A DNA stretch of 64,000 nt from Streptomyces fradiae (GTDB lineage Bacteria; Actinomycetota; Actinomycetes; Streptomycetales; Streptomycetaceae): positions 3,782,001-3,846,000 of the forward strand of contig NZ_CP065958.1 of the NCBI RefSeq assembly GCF_041270065.1, given 5' to 3'. The notes beneath the pieces are model-generated. The model was not told where the DNA came from, searched no databases, and was given only the letters and a program-made list of their open reading frames with translations. The translations under genes and the position numbers were made by a program. This document shows positions 40,600-49,300 of the stretch, in pieces (within the stretch, counting starts at the first letter, position 1; each line of letters opens with the position of its first letter).

Positions 40600-42036
40600 A
40601 TGGGTATTCGGAGCTTGCTGCGCAAGGTGTTCGGCCGCGACCGCGCGAACGGCGCCGAATCCGAGGTCCCGGAAACGGCGGCCTCCGTCGTCCCCGCCCA
40701 GGCGACGTCCCCCGAGGCGGAGCCGGTGAAGGTCGCGGCGGAGCCGGCGGCGAAGGCCGTGGCGGAGGTGGCCCCGGTGCCGGCCCCGGTGGTGGCCGAG
40801 GCTCCGGCGGAGCCGGAGCTCGCCCCTGAGCCGGAGCCGGAGGCGGAGGCGAAGCTGGAGGCCAAGCCCGAGACGCCCGCTCAGCGGGCGGCGGCGGACC
40901 TGGTGGCGGCCGCCTTCGACAACCCGCAGATCCCGCAGGCGCGGCGAGCGGGGGACGAGGCGGAGGTCACGGAGGCGGCTGAGCCGGAGGTCGTGGCGGA
41001 GGCGGAGGTCGTGGCGGAGGCGGAGCCGGAGGCGGCTGGGCCTGAGGCGGCTGAGCCCGTGTCGGAGGTCGCGCCCGTACAGGAAGAGCCCGTGGCGGAG
41101 GTCGCGCCCGAGCCCGAGCCCGTACAGGAAGAGCCGGAGGCGGAGGTCGCGCCCGAGCCCGAGCCCGTACACGAAGAGCCGGAGGCGGAGGTCGCGCCCG
41201 AGCCCGAGCCCGTACACGAAGAGCCGGAGGCGGAGGTCGCGCCCGAGCCCGAGCCCGTACACGAAGAGCCGGAGGCGGAGGTCGCGCCCGAGCCCGAGCC
41301 CGTACACGAAGAGCCGGAGGCGGAGCCGGCCCCGGCCGAGGAGCCGGTCGCGGCCGCCGTCGGCAAGCCCGCGCTCTCCCTCGCCAAGGTGAAGGCCGCC
41401 GCGCCGCACCTCGCCGACGCGTACAAGGCGGCCGGCACCGTACTGAAGAAGCAGGGGCTGACCGGGGCGCGGGCGGCGGTGTACCTGGTGGTGGACCGGT
41501 CGGGTTCGATGCGCCCGTACTTCAAGGACGGCTCGGTCCAGCGGCTCGCGGAGCAGACGGTGGCGCTCGCCGCGCACCTCTCCGAGGACGCGGCCGTGAC
41601 GACCGTCTTCTTCTCGACGGACATCGACGGCACGGCCGAGCTGACCCCCGCCGAGCTCACCCCCACCCGCCTGGAGGAGATCAACGCGACCCTCGGCCGC
41701 CTCGGCCGGACGAACTACCACCGCGCCGTCGAGGAGGTCCTCGCCCTCCACGACAAGTCCGCGGACCCGACCCGCCCGGCCCTGGTGATCTTCCAGACGG
41801 ACGGCGCGCCGGAGTCGAAGACGGCCGCGACCCAGGCCCTGACGGACGCGGCGGAGCGCCCGGACCGGGAGATCCACTGGCGCTTCACGGTGTGGGGCGA
41901 GGAGGACGGCAAGGCCTTCGACTACCTCCGCAAGCTGGCCACACCCCGTACGGGTGTCCACTTCGCGGGCGCGACGCCGGTCGAGACGGCGCACACGGCG
42001 TTCTACCGCGGCGTGCTGGCGAACTGGTCGCTCTGA
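40600..42036 (+). CDS. VWA domain protein (TerF-like) with Glu/Pro/Ala repeat region
   Basis: Encodes 478 residues. The first 260 residues are low complexity, rich in Glu, Pro, Ala and Val, and include five tandem 15-residue units (EEPEAEVAPEPEPVH type, about 162-236). The C-terminal VWA domain (about 285-478) has the metal-binding MIDAS motif DRSGSM (about 304-309), TNYH and FQTDGAPES, close to the tellurium-resistance TerF/TerY group. A role in protein-protein assembly at the membrane or in stress response is inferred, and the acidic region likely acts as a spacer. GGGG five to eight bases before ATG 40600 gives the ribosome site. A strong terminator follows. Confidence 0.87.
   Translation: MGIRSLLRKVFGRDRANGAESEVPETAASVVPAQATSPEAEPVKVAAEPAAKAVAEVAPVPAPVVAEAPAEPELAPEPEPEAEAKLEAKPETPAQRAAADLVAAAFDNPQIPQARRAGDEAEVTEAAEPEVVAEAEVVAEAEPEAAGPEAAEPVSEVAPVQEEPVAEVAPEPEPVQEEPEAEVAPEPEPVHEEPEAEVAPEPEPVHEEPEAEVAPEPEPVHEEPEAEVAPEPEPVHEEPEAEPAPAEEPVAAAVGKPALSLAKVKAAAPHLADAYKAAGTVLKKQGLTGARAAVYLVVDRSGSMRPYFKDGSVQRLAEQTVALAAHLSEDAAVTTVFFSTDIDGTAELTPAELTPTRLEEINATLGRLGRTNYHRAVEEVLALHDKSADPTRPALVIFQTDGAPESKTAATQALTDAAERPDREIHWRFTVWGEEDGKAFDYLRKLATPRTGVHFAGATPVETAHTAFYRGVLANWSL
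41083..41307. repeat. 45-bp tandem repeat, five units, within the VWA gene
   Basis: Units at 41083, 41128, 41173, 41218 and 41263. Units 3-5 are identical over most of their length; unit 1 differs at two codons (PVAE and Q). A partial sixth unit runs to about 41330. Exact-length multiples keep the frame, so copy number can change without breaking the protein. Confidence 0.9.
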
Positions 42037-42074
42037 CCAGTCGGCCTACCGAGCCGTGACCGAGCTCTGATCAT

Positions 42075-42124
42075 GGACCGGCCCGGGGCCGGAGGGCGAC
42101 CGCCCCCCGGCCCCGGGCCGGTCC
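42075..42124 (+). terminator. Strong terminator hairpin between the VWA gene and metG
   Basis: Perfect 18-bp stem (left arm ggaccggcccggggccgg, right arm 42107-42124) with a 14-nt loop that can itself pair. It lies 38 nt after the VWA stop. Confidence 0.88.
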
Positions 42125-42174
42125 CGGCTTTATCCGTGTGAGGGCAGGTCCCCCCGACCGTTAAAATTCGGACC

Positions 42175-43782
42175 ATGGCGGCCACTGGATCCGAGAAGCA
42201 GGGCTCGAAGGCGTTCTACGTCACGACCCCCATCTACTACGTCAACGACGCTCCTCACCTGGGCCACGCCTATACGACCGTCGCAGGCGACGTGCTCACC
42301 CGCTGGCACCGCCAGCGCGGTGAGAAGGTGTGGTACCTCACCGGCACGGACGAGCACGGTCAGAAGATCATGCGCACCGCGGAGGCGAACGGCGTCAGCC
42401 CGCAGGAGTGGTGCGACAAGCTCGTCGAGGAGGCCTGGAAGCCCCTCTGGGAGCACCTGAACATCGCGAACGACGACTTCATCCGCACCACCCAGAAGCG
42501 TCACACCGACCGCGTCCAGGAGTTCGTGCAGGACCTGTACGACAAGGGCGAGATCTACAAGGGCGGCTACGAGGGCCCGTACTGCGTGGGCTGTGAGGAG
42601 TTCAAGCTCCCCGGCGACCTCATCGAGGCGGAGGACGGCACGAAGCTGTGCGCCGTCCACAAGAAGCCGGTGGAGATCCTCAAGGAGGAGAACTACTTCT
42701 TCAAGCTGAGCGAGTACGGTCCGAAGCTGCTCGAGTTCTACGAGGCGAACCCGGGCTTCGTGCAGCCGGAGTCGGCCCGCAACGAGGTGCTGAACTTCGT
42801 CAAGCAGGGCCTTGAGGACCTCTCCATCTCGCGCTCGACCTTCGACTGGGGCATCCCGGTGCCGTGGGACAAGGAGCACGTGATCTATGTCTGGATCGAC
42901 GCGCTCCTGAACTACGCGACGGCGGTCGGCTACAACGAGAACCCGGAGAAGTTCGACGCGACCTTCCCGGCCAACGTCCACCTCATCGGCAAGGACATCC
43001 TCCGCTTCCACGCGATCATCTGGCCGGCCATGCTGATGGCGCAGGGCCTGCCGGTGCCGGGCCGGGTCGCGGCGAACGGCTGGCTGATGGTCGGCGGCGA
43101 GAAGATGTCGAAGTCGAACCTGACCGGCATCAAGCCGCAGGACCTGACCTCGCACTTCGGCGTGGACGCGTACCGCTGGTACTTCCTGCGGGCGATCGCG
43201 TTCGGCCAGGACGGCTCGTTCTCGTGGGAGGACTTCTCCGCCCGCTACACCTCCGAGCTGGCGAACGACTACGGCAACCTCGCCTCGCGCGTGGCGGCGA
43301 TGGTCGGCAAGTACTTCGGCGGCGAGCTGCCGGCGGCGACGGCCGAGGGCGACGCGGAGAAGGCGCTGCACGAGGGCCTGGCGAAGGCCGTCGAGACGGC
43401 GGACCGGAAGATCGGCGAGGAGCTGGACTTCCAGGCCGGCATCCTGGCGATCTTCGACTTCGTGAAGCAGGTCAACGGCTACATCACGGAGCAGGAGCCC
43501 TGGAAGGTCGCGAAGGACGAGTCTGAGGAGGGCCGGGCCCGCCTGGCGACCATCCTCTACACGGCCGCCGAGTCCCTCCGCGCGGTCGCCGTCCTCCTCA
43601 ACCCGATCATGCCGGAGACCTCTCAGGCCCTCTGGGAGTCCCTGGGCGCCGAGCCCTCCCTGGGCGCCCTGGCCACCCAGCCGGTCCAGTCCGCCGCCAC
43701 CTGGGGCCAGCTCCCGTCCGGCGCGACGATCACGAAGGGCGCGGTGCTCTTCCCGCGCCTGGAGGACCCGAAGAAGGCCTGA
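42175..43782 (+). CDS. metG: Methionyl-tRNA synthetase
   Basis: Encodes 535 residues, class I synthetase. HIGH-type motif is HLGH (28-31, in NDAPHLGHAYTT) and KMSKS is at 310-314 (GGEKMSKSN). The connective peptide has one cysteine pair (YCVGCEEF) and a later LCAVH, so the zinc knuckle is of the single, reduced type. No C-terminal dimerisation extension is present. It charges tRNA-Met with methionine in the cytoplasm. TAAAAT at 42162-42167 ends 7 nt before ATG 42175 and no ribosome site is present, so this gene is probably leaderless. A hairpin follows. Confidence 0.96.
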   Translation: MAATGSEKQGSKAFYVTTPIYYVNDAPHLGHAYTTVAGDVLTRWHRQRGEKVWYLTGTDEHGQKIMRTAEANGVSPQEWCDKLVEEAWKPLWEHLNIANDDFIRTTQKRHTDRVQEFVQDLYDKGEIYKGGYEGPYCVGCEEFKLPGDLIEAEDGTKLCAVHKKPVEILKEENYFFKLSEYGPKLLEFYEANPGFVQPESARNEVLNFVKQGLEDLSISRSTFDWGIPVPWDKEHVIYVWIDALLNYATAVGYNENPEKFDATFPANVHLIGKDILRFHAIIWPAMLMAQGLPVPGRVAANGWLMVGGEKMSKSNLTGIKPQDLTSHFGVDAYRWYFLRAIAFGQDGSFSWEDFSARYTSELANDYGNLASRVAAMVGKYFGGELPAATAEGDAEKALHEGLAKAVETADRKIGEELDFQAGILAIFDFVKQVNGYITEQEPWKVAKDESEEGRARLATILYTAAESLRAVAVLLNPIMPETSQALWESLGAEPSLGALATQPVQSAATWGQLPSGATITKGAVLFPRLEDPKKA

Positions 43783-43798
43783 GCCTTCCGTACGCGCT

Positions 43799-43836
43799 GA
43801 AGGCCGCCGTCCTGGGACACCGGGGCGGCGGCCTTC
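43799..43836 (+). terminator. Terminator hairpin after metG
   Basis: gaaggccgccg pairs with cggcggccttc around a 16-nt loop, 16 nt past the metG stop. Confidence 0.75.
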
Positions 43837-43893
43837 GCCGTATGGCCGAAAACCGCGCTGCGCCCCCTGGCCCCCGCCCTACGGTCTCGCCCC

Positions 43894-44688
43894 ATGTCGA
43901 CACCACCGCCCCACCCCGCGTATGGCCACCCCGGGTACGGCCACCCCTCGTACGGCCACCCCACGTACGGCCACCCGCCGCAGGGCCCGTACCAGCAGCC
44001 GGGCCCGTACCCCGGCTGGGGACCGCCGCCCCCGCCGCCCGAGCCGAAGAACCGGACCGGCATGATCCTCGGCATCGTCGCCGCGGGCATCGCCGGGGTG
44101 CTGCTCCTGTCCTGGATCGGCAACGGCGGCCTGCGCGGCGGCGCCGACTCCGCGTTTCCGGCCGCGACACACCGGCTGGTGCTCCCGAAGACGCTGCTCG
44201 ACGGCCGCTACACGCTCGGCAAGGACGAGTCCCAGCGCGCCGAAGCCGGCCTCGCGGGCACCGACAGGACCATGATCCGGAATCCGAAGGGCGTGGCGGG
44301 CCAGTATGCGGGCTCCGGCGAGGACGGCGCGGGGATCCTCGTCATCACGGGTCTCTACGGCCGGATCAAGGACCCCGACACCGCTCGCCGGAACATCCTC
44401 AAAGGCGCGGCGGAGGGCAAGGGCACCACGGTCCTGGTCCCGCCGAAGGACGTGACGCCACCCGGCTCGGACACCGAGATCACCTGCCAGGTCCTCGCCA
44501 CGGAGCAGTCCGACGGCGGCGGCCGGCTCACCTACCCCGTGTGCGCCTGGGCGGACGCCAACACCAACGCGGCCGTCGCGGAGATGTCGGCCGGAACGGT
44601 GTCCGCCGCCCCGGAGTCCCTCGACCTCACGAAGGCCGCCCGCACGACCCTCACGATCCGCACCGAGACCCGCCGCCCCGTGAGCTGA
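43894..44688 (+). CDS. Single-pass membrane protein with YGHP-rich N-terminus
   Basis: Encodes 264 residues. The cytoplasmic N-terminus contains four YGHP repeats (43921-43980, 15 bp per unit) and Pro/Gly-rich text up to residue 50. One transmembrane helix follows (about 56-74, GMILGIVAAGIAGVLLLSW). The outer domain (about 85-264) is a soluble fold with a Cys pair (TCQVLA and VCAWAD), suggesting a disulphide. Such YG/P-rich plus TM plus small domain proteins are frequent in actinobacteria; function unknown. TACGGT ends 8 nt before ATG 43894. No operon partner. Confidence 0.78.
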   Translation: MSTPPPHPAYGHPGYGHPSYGHPTYGHPPQGPYQQPGPYPGWGPPPPPPEPKNRTGMILGIVAAGIAGVLLLSWIGNGGLRGGADSAFPAATHRLVLPKTLLDGRYTLGKDESQRAEAGLAGTDRTMIRNPKGVAGQYAGSGEDGAGILVITGLYGRIKDPDTARRNILKGAAEGKGTTVLVPPKDVTPPGSDTEITCQVLATEQSDGGGRLTYPVCAWADANTNAAVAEMSAGTVSAAPESLDLTKAARTTLTIRTETRRPVS

Positions 44689-44777
44689 CGAACGAGCCGT
44701 CCCCTTTCGGCCATCAACTGCGGTCCTGCGCCGTCACCCGTGGGGGTGACGCGACCCCACTCCACCCCGCCGGGTCG

Positions 44778-45164
44778 GTGGCATATGCCAGCCTAGGCCT
44801 GCGCATCGAGGCGTACCGCAAGGGCAACGCCCGTCCCGACTGCGTACTCGCGCCGAACGACACCTTCGCCGGCCAGGGCGAGTGGGCCTCCCCCGACGGC
44901 GTTCTCATGGCGGTGGAGGTGACCTCCCACGACTCCGACACCGACCGCCGCGACCGCGTCGAGAAGCCCCGCGCCTACGCGGAGAGCGGCGTCCCGGTCT
45001 ACCTCCTGATCGACCGCGCGGCCGGCGAAGTGCTCGTCCACTCCCAGCCGGGCGACGGTCGCTACGACATGGTGGTCACGGTCACCCTCGGCAAGACCGT
45101 GACTCTGCCGGATCCGGTGGGCATGGAGCTGGACACCGAGCCCCTGACGGCCTGGGTCGACTGA
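44778..45164 (+). pseudogene. Uma2 family endonuclease, N-terminally truncated
   Basis: The frame encodes the C-terminal two thirds of a Uma2 (PD-(D/E)XK-fold) protein: YRKGNARPDCVLAPNDTFAG, then PDGVLMAVEVTSHDSDTDRR and PVYLLIDRAAGEVLVHSQPG. The catalytic Asp in RPD and the ExT in EVTS are present. Complete homologues have about 65-70 further N-terminal residues, which have no counterpart upstream: the preceding 90 bp (44689-44777) do not translate into family sequence. A GTG at 44778 could start a 128-residue fragment. Probably a remnant at the edge of the accessory island. Confidence 0.65.
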
Positions 45165-45236
45165 ACCGGCCACTTCCAGCCGCCATCGGCCGTATGTTCG
45201 TTGCTCGTGGAAATATCCGCATGACACCATGCGTGA

Positions 45237-45740
45237 GTGAGTGACAACGGGGACGACATAGCGAAGCCTCAACGGGTTTCGAAATTGGTCGAGTTGGCGG
45301 CTTCTTCCGTCCCGGCGACTCCGGACGTAGCCGTCCACATCGCTCCCACGGCAGCGCCGACCGACGAAGAGGCGTCGGCCAGGCGGGAGTTCGCGCGTTT
45401 GCTCGGCGAATTCCGGCGTACCGCGGTGCTGGTGCCGTTCGATGAGTTCGGGAGTCTGTGGACGTCCGACTTCGGCGGGGTGCGGTGGATCTGCGCGTTC
45501 TCGGACGAGGAGGCGCTGGCCCGGTTCGCGGTGGCGCGGAAAGAAGCGGGGCGGGAGTGGGCGTACCGGACGGTTCTGGGTGCGCGGTTGCTTGACGTGA
45601 TGGTGCCGATGCTGCCCGGTCCGGGCGGAGTCGCGCTGGATGCCGGAAGCGCGGACGGGGTGGTGTTTCCGCCGGTGGCGGGGGTCGTCCCGGACGAGGT
45701 GGCGGTGGATCTCGGGGGAACGGGGGCGGGGACGCGGTGA
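45237..45740 (+). CDS. SseB-like domain protein, first gene of the RHS toxin operon
   Basis: Encodes 167 residues. The core FARLLGEFRRTAVLVPFDEF then GGVRWICAFSDEEALARFAV and MLPGPGGVALDAGSADGVVF matches the SseB N-terminal domain in order and spacing. In streptomycetes this domain is common next to polymorphic toxin genes, where it may act as adaptor or chaperone for secretion. GTG 45237 is used; the stop overlaps the next GTG by 4 nt. It is the first gene of a three- or four-gene operon ending in the RHS toxin and immunity genes. Function is inferred from neighbours. Confidence 0.75.
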   Translation: MSDNGDDIAKPQRVSKLVELAASSVPATPDVAVHIAPTAAPTDEEASARREFARLLGEFRRTAVLVPFDEFGSLWTSDFGGVRWICAFSDEEALARFAVARKEAGREWAYRTVLGARLLDVMVPMLPGPGGVALDAGSADGVVFPPVAGVVPDEVAVDLGGTGAGTR

Positions 45741-46369
45741 GTGGGAACGAGCCTGAGCTGGTGGCGCCGGCGGCGGCGCTGGCGGAGATCGCGAAGGGCA
45801 TCGACCTGGCGCATTCCGAGCTGAAGGATCTCGGAATGATCGGCCAGGCGTCGGTGGGGCGGGGGTTCTCCGGCCTGGCGCTGTCGGGGCTGGAACTGGG
45901 GCACGGTGGGCTGGCGTCGGAGTTCGAGACGTTCTGCAACCGGTGGGAGTGGGGTGTGCGGGCGCTGACCCTGCGGGGGAACGGTTTCGCGCAGGGGGTC
46001 GGCCTGTCGGCGGGCTCGTTCGCGGAGCAGGAGCAGTACGTCAAGGACACGTTCAAGATCGGCTTGAACTCCCTGAACGGAAACCCGCATCTGTCCGAGG
46101 ACGAGGTCAAGCAGATGCGCTGGGAGACCATCCGCGACCAGCATGCGTGGGACGACGCGGACTGGAGCGAGGAGTCGTTCGCCAAGGCCGACGAAGAGAT
46201 CAAGCAGACCTGGAAGAACACCGGTTACGACGTCCTGGACGCGCAGATGGACTCGATGGAGCGCTCGGGGCTGATCGACTCGGCGGACCGCAAGGTCATG
46301 GACGAGCAGATCAAGGACGTCTACGACCCTGACCAGGCGACGATCGACCAGGCCGAGCAGCCGCGGTAG
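45737..46369 (+). CDS. Accessory protein of the RHS toxin operon (WXG/ESX-like helical protein)
   Basis: Encodes 210 residues, mostly helical. The N-terminal part (PAAALAEIAKGIDLAHSELK) resembles helical pairs of WXG100-type secretion targets, and WEWGVRALTL holds a W-x-W-G turn. The C-terminal half is acidic (NPHLSEDEVKQMRWETIRDQ, ADEEIKQTWKNTGYDVLDAQ). I do not recognise a named family; homologues appear, from memory, directly upstream of RHS toxin genes in Streptomyces. GTGA overlap with the SseB-like gene and a 14-nt gap to the RHS gene show operon membership. A chaperone or secretion partner of the toxin is the likely role. Confidence 0.7.
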   Translation: MSGNEPELVAPAAALAEIAKGIDLAHSELKDLGMIGQASVGRGFSGLALSGLELGHGGLASEFETFCNRWEWGVRALTLRGNGFAQGVGLSAGSFAEQEQYVKDTFKIGLNSLNGNPHLSEDEVKQMRWETIRDQHAWDDADWSEESFAKADEEIKQTWKNTGYDVLDAQMDSMERSGLIDSADRKVMDEQIKDVYDPDQATIDQAEQPR

Positions 46370-46383
46370 GGGGAGAGCAGCTG

Positions 46384-49300
46384 ATGGTCAACTGGCGGGA
46401 CTGGGGCGACCGGATCGTCGACGGGGTCGACCGGCGTATCGACAGAGGCAAGGAACTCGTCGGCGAAGGCGTCGACTACGTGACCGACAAGACCGGCCAG
46501 GCCCTGGACAAGGCGGGCGCCCATGGCTGGGCGGACGCGGTCGAGGACTGGGGCGACGAGACCGCCTCCTCCCTGGGCGCCGAGGTCGGGGAGCGGCAGC
46601 TCGGGCAGACCGAGCAGGCGGACGAGCTGATCCACGGCAAGCCGGAGGCGATCGCCGCCACCGTGAAGAACCTGCGGGACTTCCAGAAGGCGTTCGACCT
46701 GGTCGGCGGCGGTATGCGGAAGCTGGACTCCAGCCATTGGAAGGGGGCCGCGGCCAACACCTTCCGGGAGAAGTTCCAGACCCTGCCGACGGACTGGCTG
46801 CACGCGGCGGACGCGATGGAGAACGCGGCCAAGGCTCTGGAGGCGTACTCGGATGCTGTCGTCGGTGCCCAGGGCACGGCGCGTGAGGCCATCGCGCTGT
46901 ACAAGGAGGGCGACAAGGAGACCAAGGCGGCACACGACGCGCATCAGAAGAAGGTCGCCGCCTACGAGACGGCCCGCACCGGTGACCACCCGCTGCCGGA
47001 CCCCGGGGACTTCTCCGACCCGGGCGAGTCCAGGCGGCAGCGCGCACGGGAGATCCTGCAGAACGCCCGGAGCGCTCGCAACGAGGCGGGGGAGAGAGCG
47101 AAGACAGCCGTCCGTGCCGCGCTCGCGCACGCGCCGAAGGAGCCGACGGGCCTGGAGAAGGCCAAGCTCGAGCTGGTGGACTACAGCCTGGAACAGGGTT
47201 TCGAGCTGGCCCACGTCGGAGGCGGCGTCGTCAAGGGCACGGCCGGGCTGATCAACTTCGTCCGCTCGCTCAACCCGCAGGATCCGTACAACGTGACCCA
47301 CCCGGCGGAGTACCAGAAGGGCGTCCACATGACGCTCGCCGGCCTGGTCTCCACGGCGGCCAACCCGGACCGGGCGCTGAAGAACGCCTGGGAAGCGTTG
47401 AAGGACGACCCGGATGAGTTCTTCGGCCGGCTCGTACCGGAAGCGCTCGGCACGAAGGGCGCGGGCGGGCTGAAGACCCTCAACCGCCTCAAGCACCTCG
47501 ACGACGTCCCCACGAAGAAGCCGGGAGGCGCCAAGGGCCCGGCCCGTGACGCCCAGGCGGAGGACCCGCACGGCGCCGGCCGGAAGCCGGACGAGATGTG
47601 CGAGTGCGGCGACCCCGTGGACATGGCCACGGGCCGGGTCATCCTGCCGCAGACGGACCTCGCGCTGGCGGGCGCCCTGCCGGTGGTTCTCACCCGACGC
47701 TACGAGTCCTCGTACCGCGCGGGCCGCTGGTTCGGACCGTCATGGGCGAGCACGATCGACCAGCGGCTGGAAATCGACGCGGAGGGGGTGCTGCTGCTCT
47801 GCGAGGACGGCAGCCTGCTCGCCTATCCGCATCCAGCACCCGGCGTCCCCGTGCTGCCGACCCACGGCACCCGCCGCTGGGCGCTGGACCGGGACCCCTC
47901 GGACGGCACGTACACGGTGACGGCCCCGGAGACGGGTGTCGTACGCCACTTCGCCACGGTTGGGGACGGAGACGAGGCCGTCCTCGTTCAGATCGACGAC
48001 CGCAACGGCAACTGGATCACCTTCGGCTACGACGCGGAGGGCGCGCCCACAGAGGTCGTCCACCACGGCGGATACCGGCTCCGGCTGACCACGGACGGAT
48101 CCCGGATCACCGCGCTGCACCTGGGCGACCAGGAGATCCGCCGCTATAGCTACGCCGACGGCCACCTGACCTCCGTCGCCGACTCCGCAGGCCACCCGCT
48201 GTGCTTCGGCTACGACGAGCGGGGCCGGATGACGTCCTGGACCGACAGCAACGGCCACCGCTACGAGTACGTCTACGACGACCGCGACCGCTGTGTGTCC
48301 CAGTCGGGCCGCGACGGCGTCATGGCCGGACGCTTCACCTGGGACGACGGCGAGTCGACCTACACGGACGCACTCGGCCGCACGACCCGCTTCGAGGTGA
48401 ACGACCAGGCCCGGATCACCGCCGAGACGGCACCCGACGGTGGGGTCACCCGGTCCACGTACGACGGTCGGGGCCGTCTGCTGTCCCGTACGGATCCCCT
48501 GGGCCACACGACCTTCTTCGCCTACGACGGGGAGGGCCGGCTCACGACCGTCACCCGCCCCGACGGACGGACCACGACGGCCGAGTACGACGCCCTCGGG
48601 CTGCCGGTGCGGGTACGGCGCGCCGACGGTACGACGGTCCGGCAGACGTACGACGAGCGCGGCAATCGCACGTCGGTCACGAGCGCCTCTGGCGTGCGCA
48701 CGGAGTTCGGGTACGACGACCGGGGACGGCTCACGACCGTCACGGATCCGCTCGGTGCGGTCGCCCGGGTCCGCACCGACGACGTGGGGCTTCCGGTCGC
48801 GGTCACCGACCCGCTGGGCAGCACGACGTCGTACGCGTACGACGCCTTCGGCCGTACGGTCCGGGTCACTGACGCGCTCGGCGCGGAGACCCGGCTGGAG
48901 TGGACGCCCGAGGGCCGACTCAGCAGCCGGGTGAACCCGGACGGCGCCGTCGAGTCCTGGACGTACGACGGCGAGGGCAACTGTCTGACGCACACGGACG
49001 CCGTCGGCGGCACCACGGTCTTCACCTACGGGGACTTCGACGTCCTGGCGACGCGCACCGACCCCGACGGAACGCGCTACGCCTTCACCCACGACGCGGC
49101 CCTGCAGCTGACGGGCGTCACCAACCCGCAGGGTCTGACCTGGACATACGCCTACGACGCGGCGGGGCGCACGGTCTCCGAGTCGGACTTCGACGACCGG
49201 ACCCTGACGTACGCGTATGACGCGGCGGGCCGCCTGCTGTCCCGCACCAACGGCGCGGGGGAATCGGTCACGTTCGAGCGGAACACACTCGGCCAGATGC

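Noticed and set aside
41083-41330. 45-bp tandem repeat as a possible CRISPR array
   Set aside because: Units are directly adjacent without unique spacers and are in frame within a protein.
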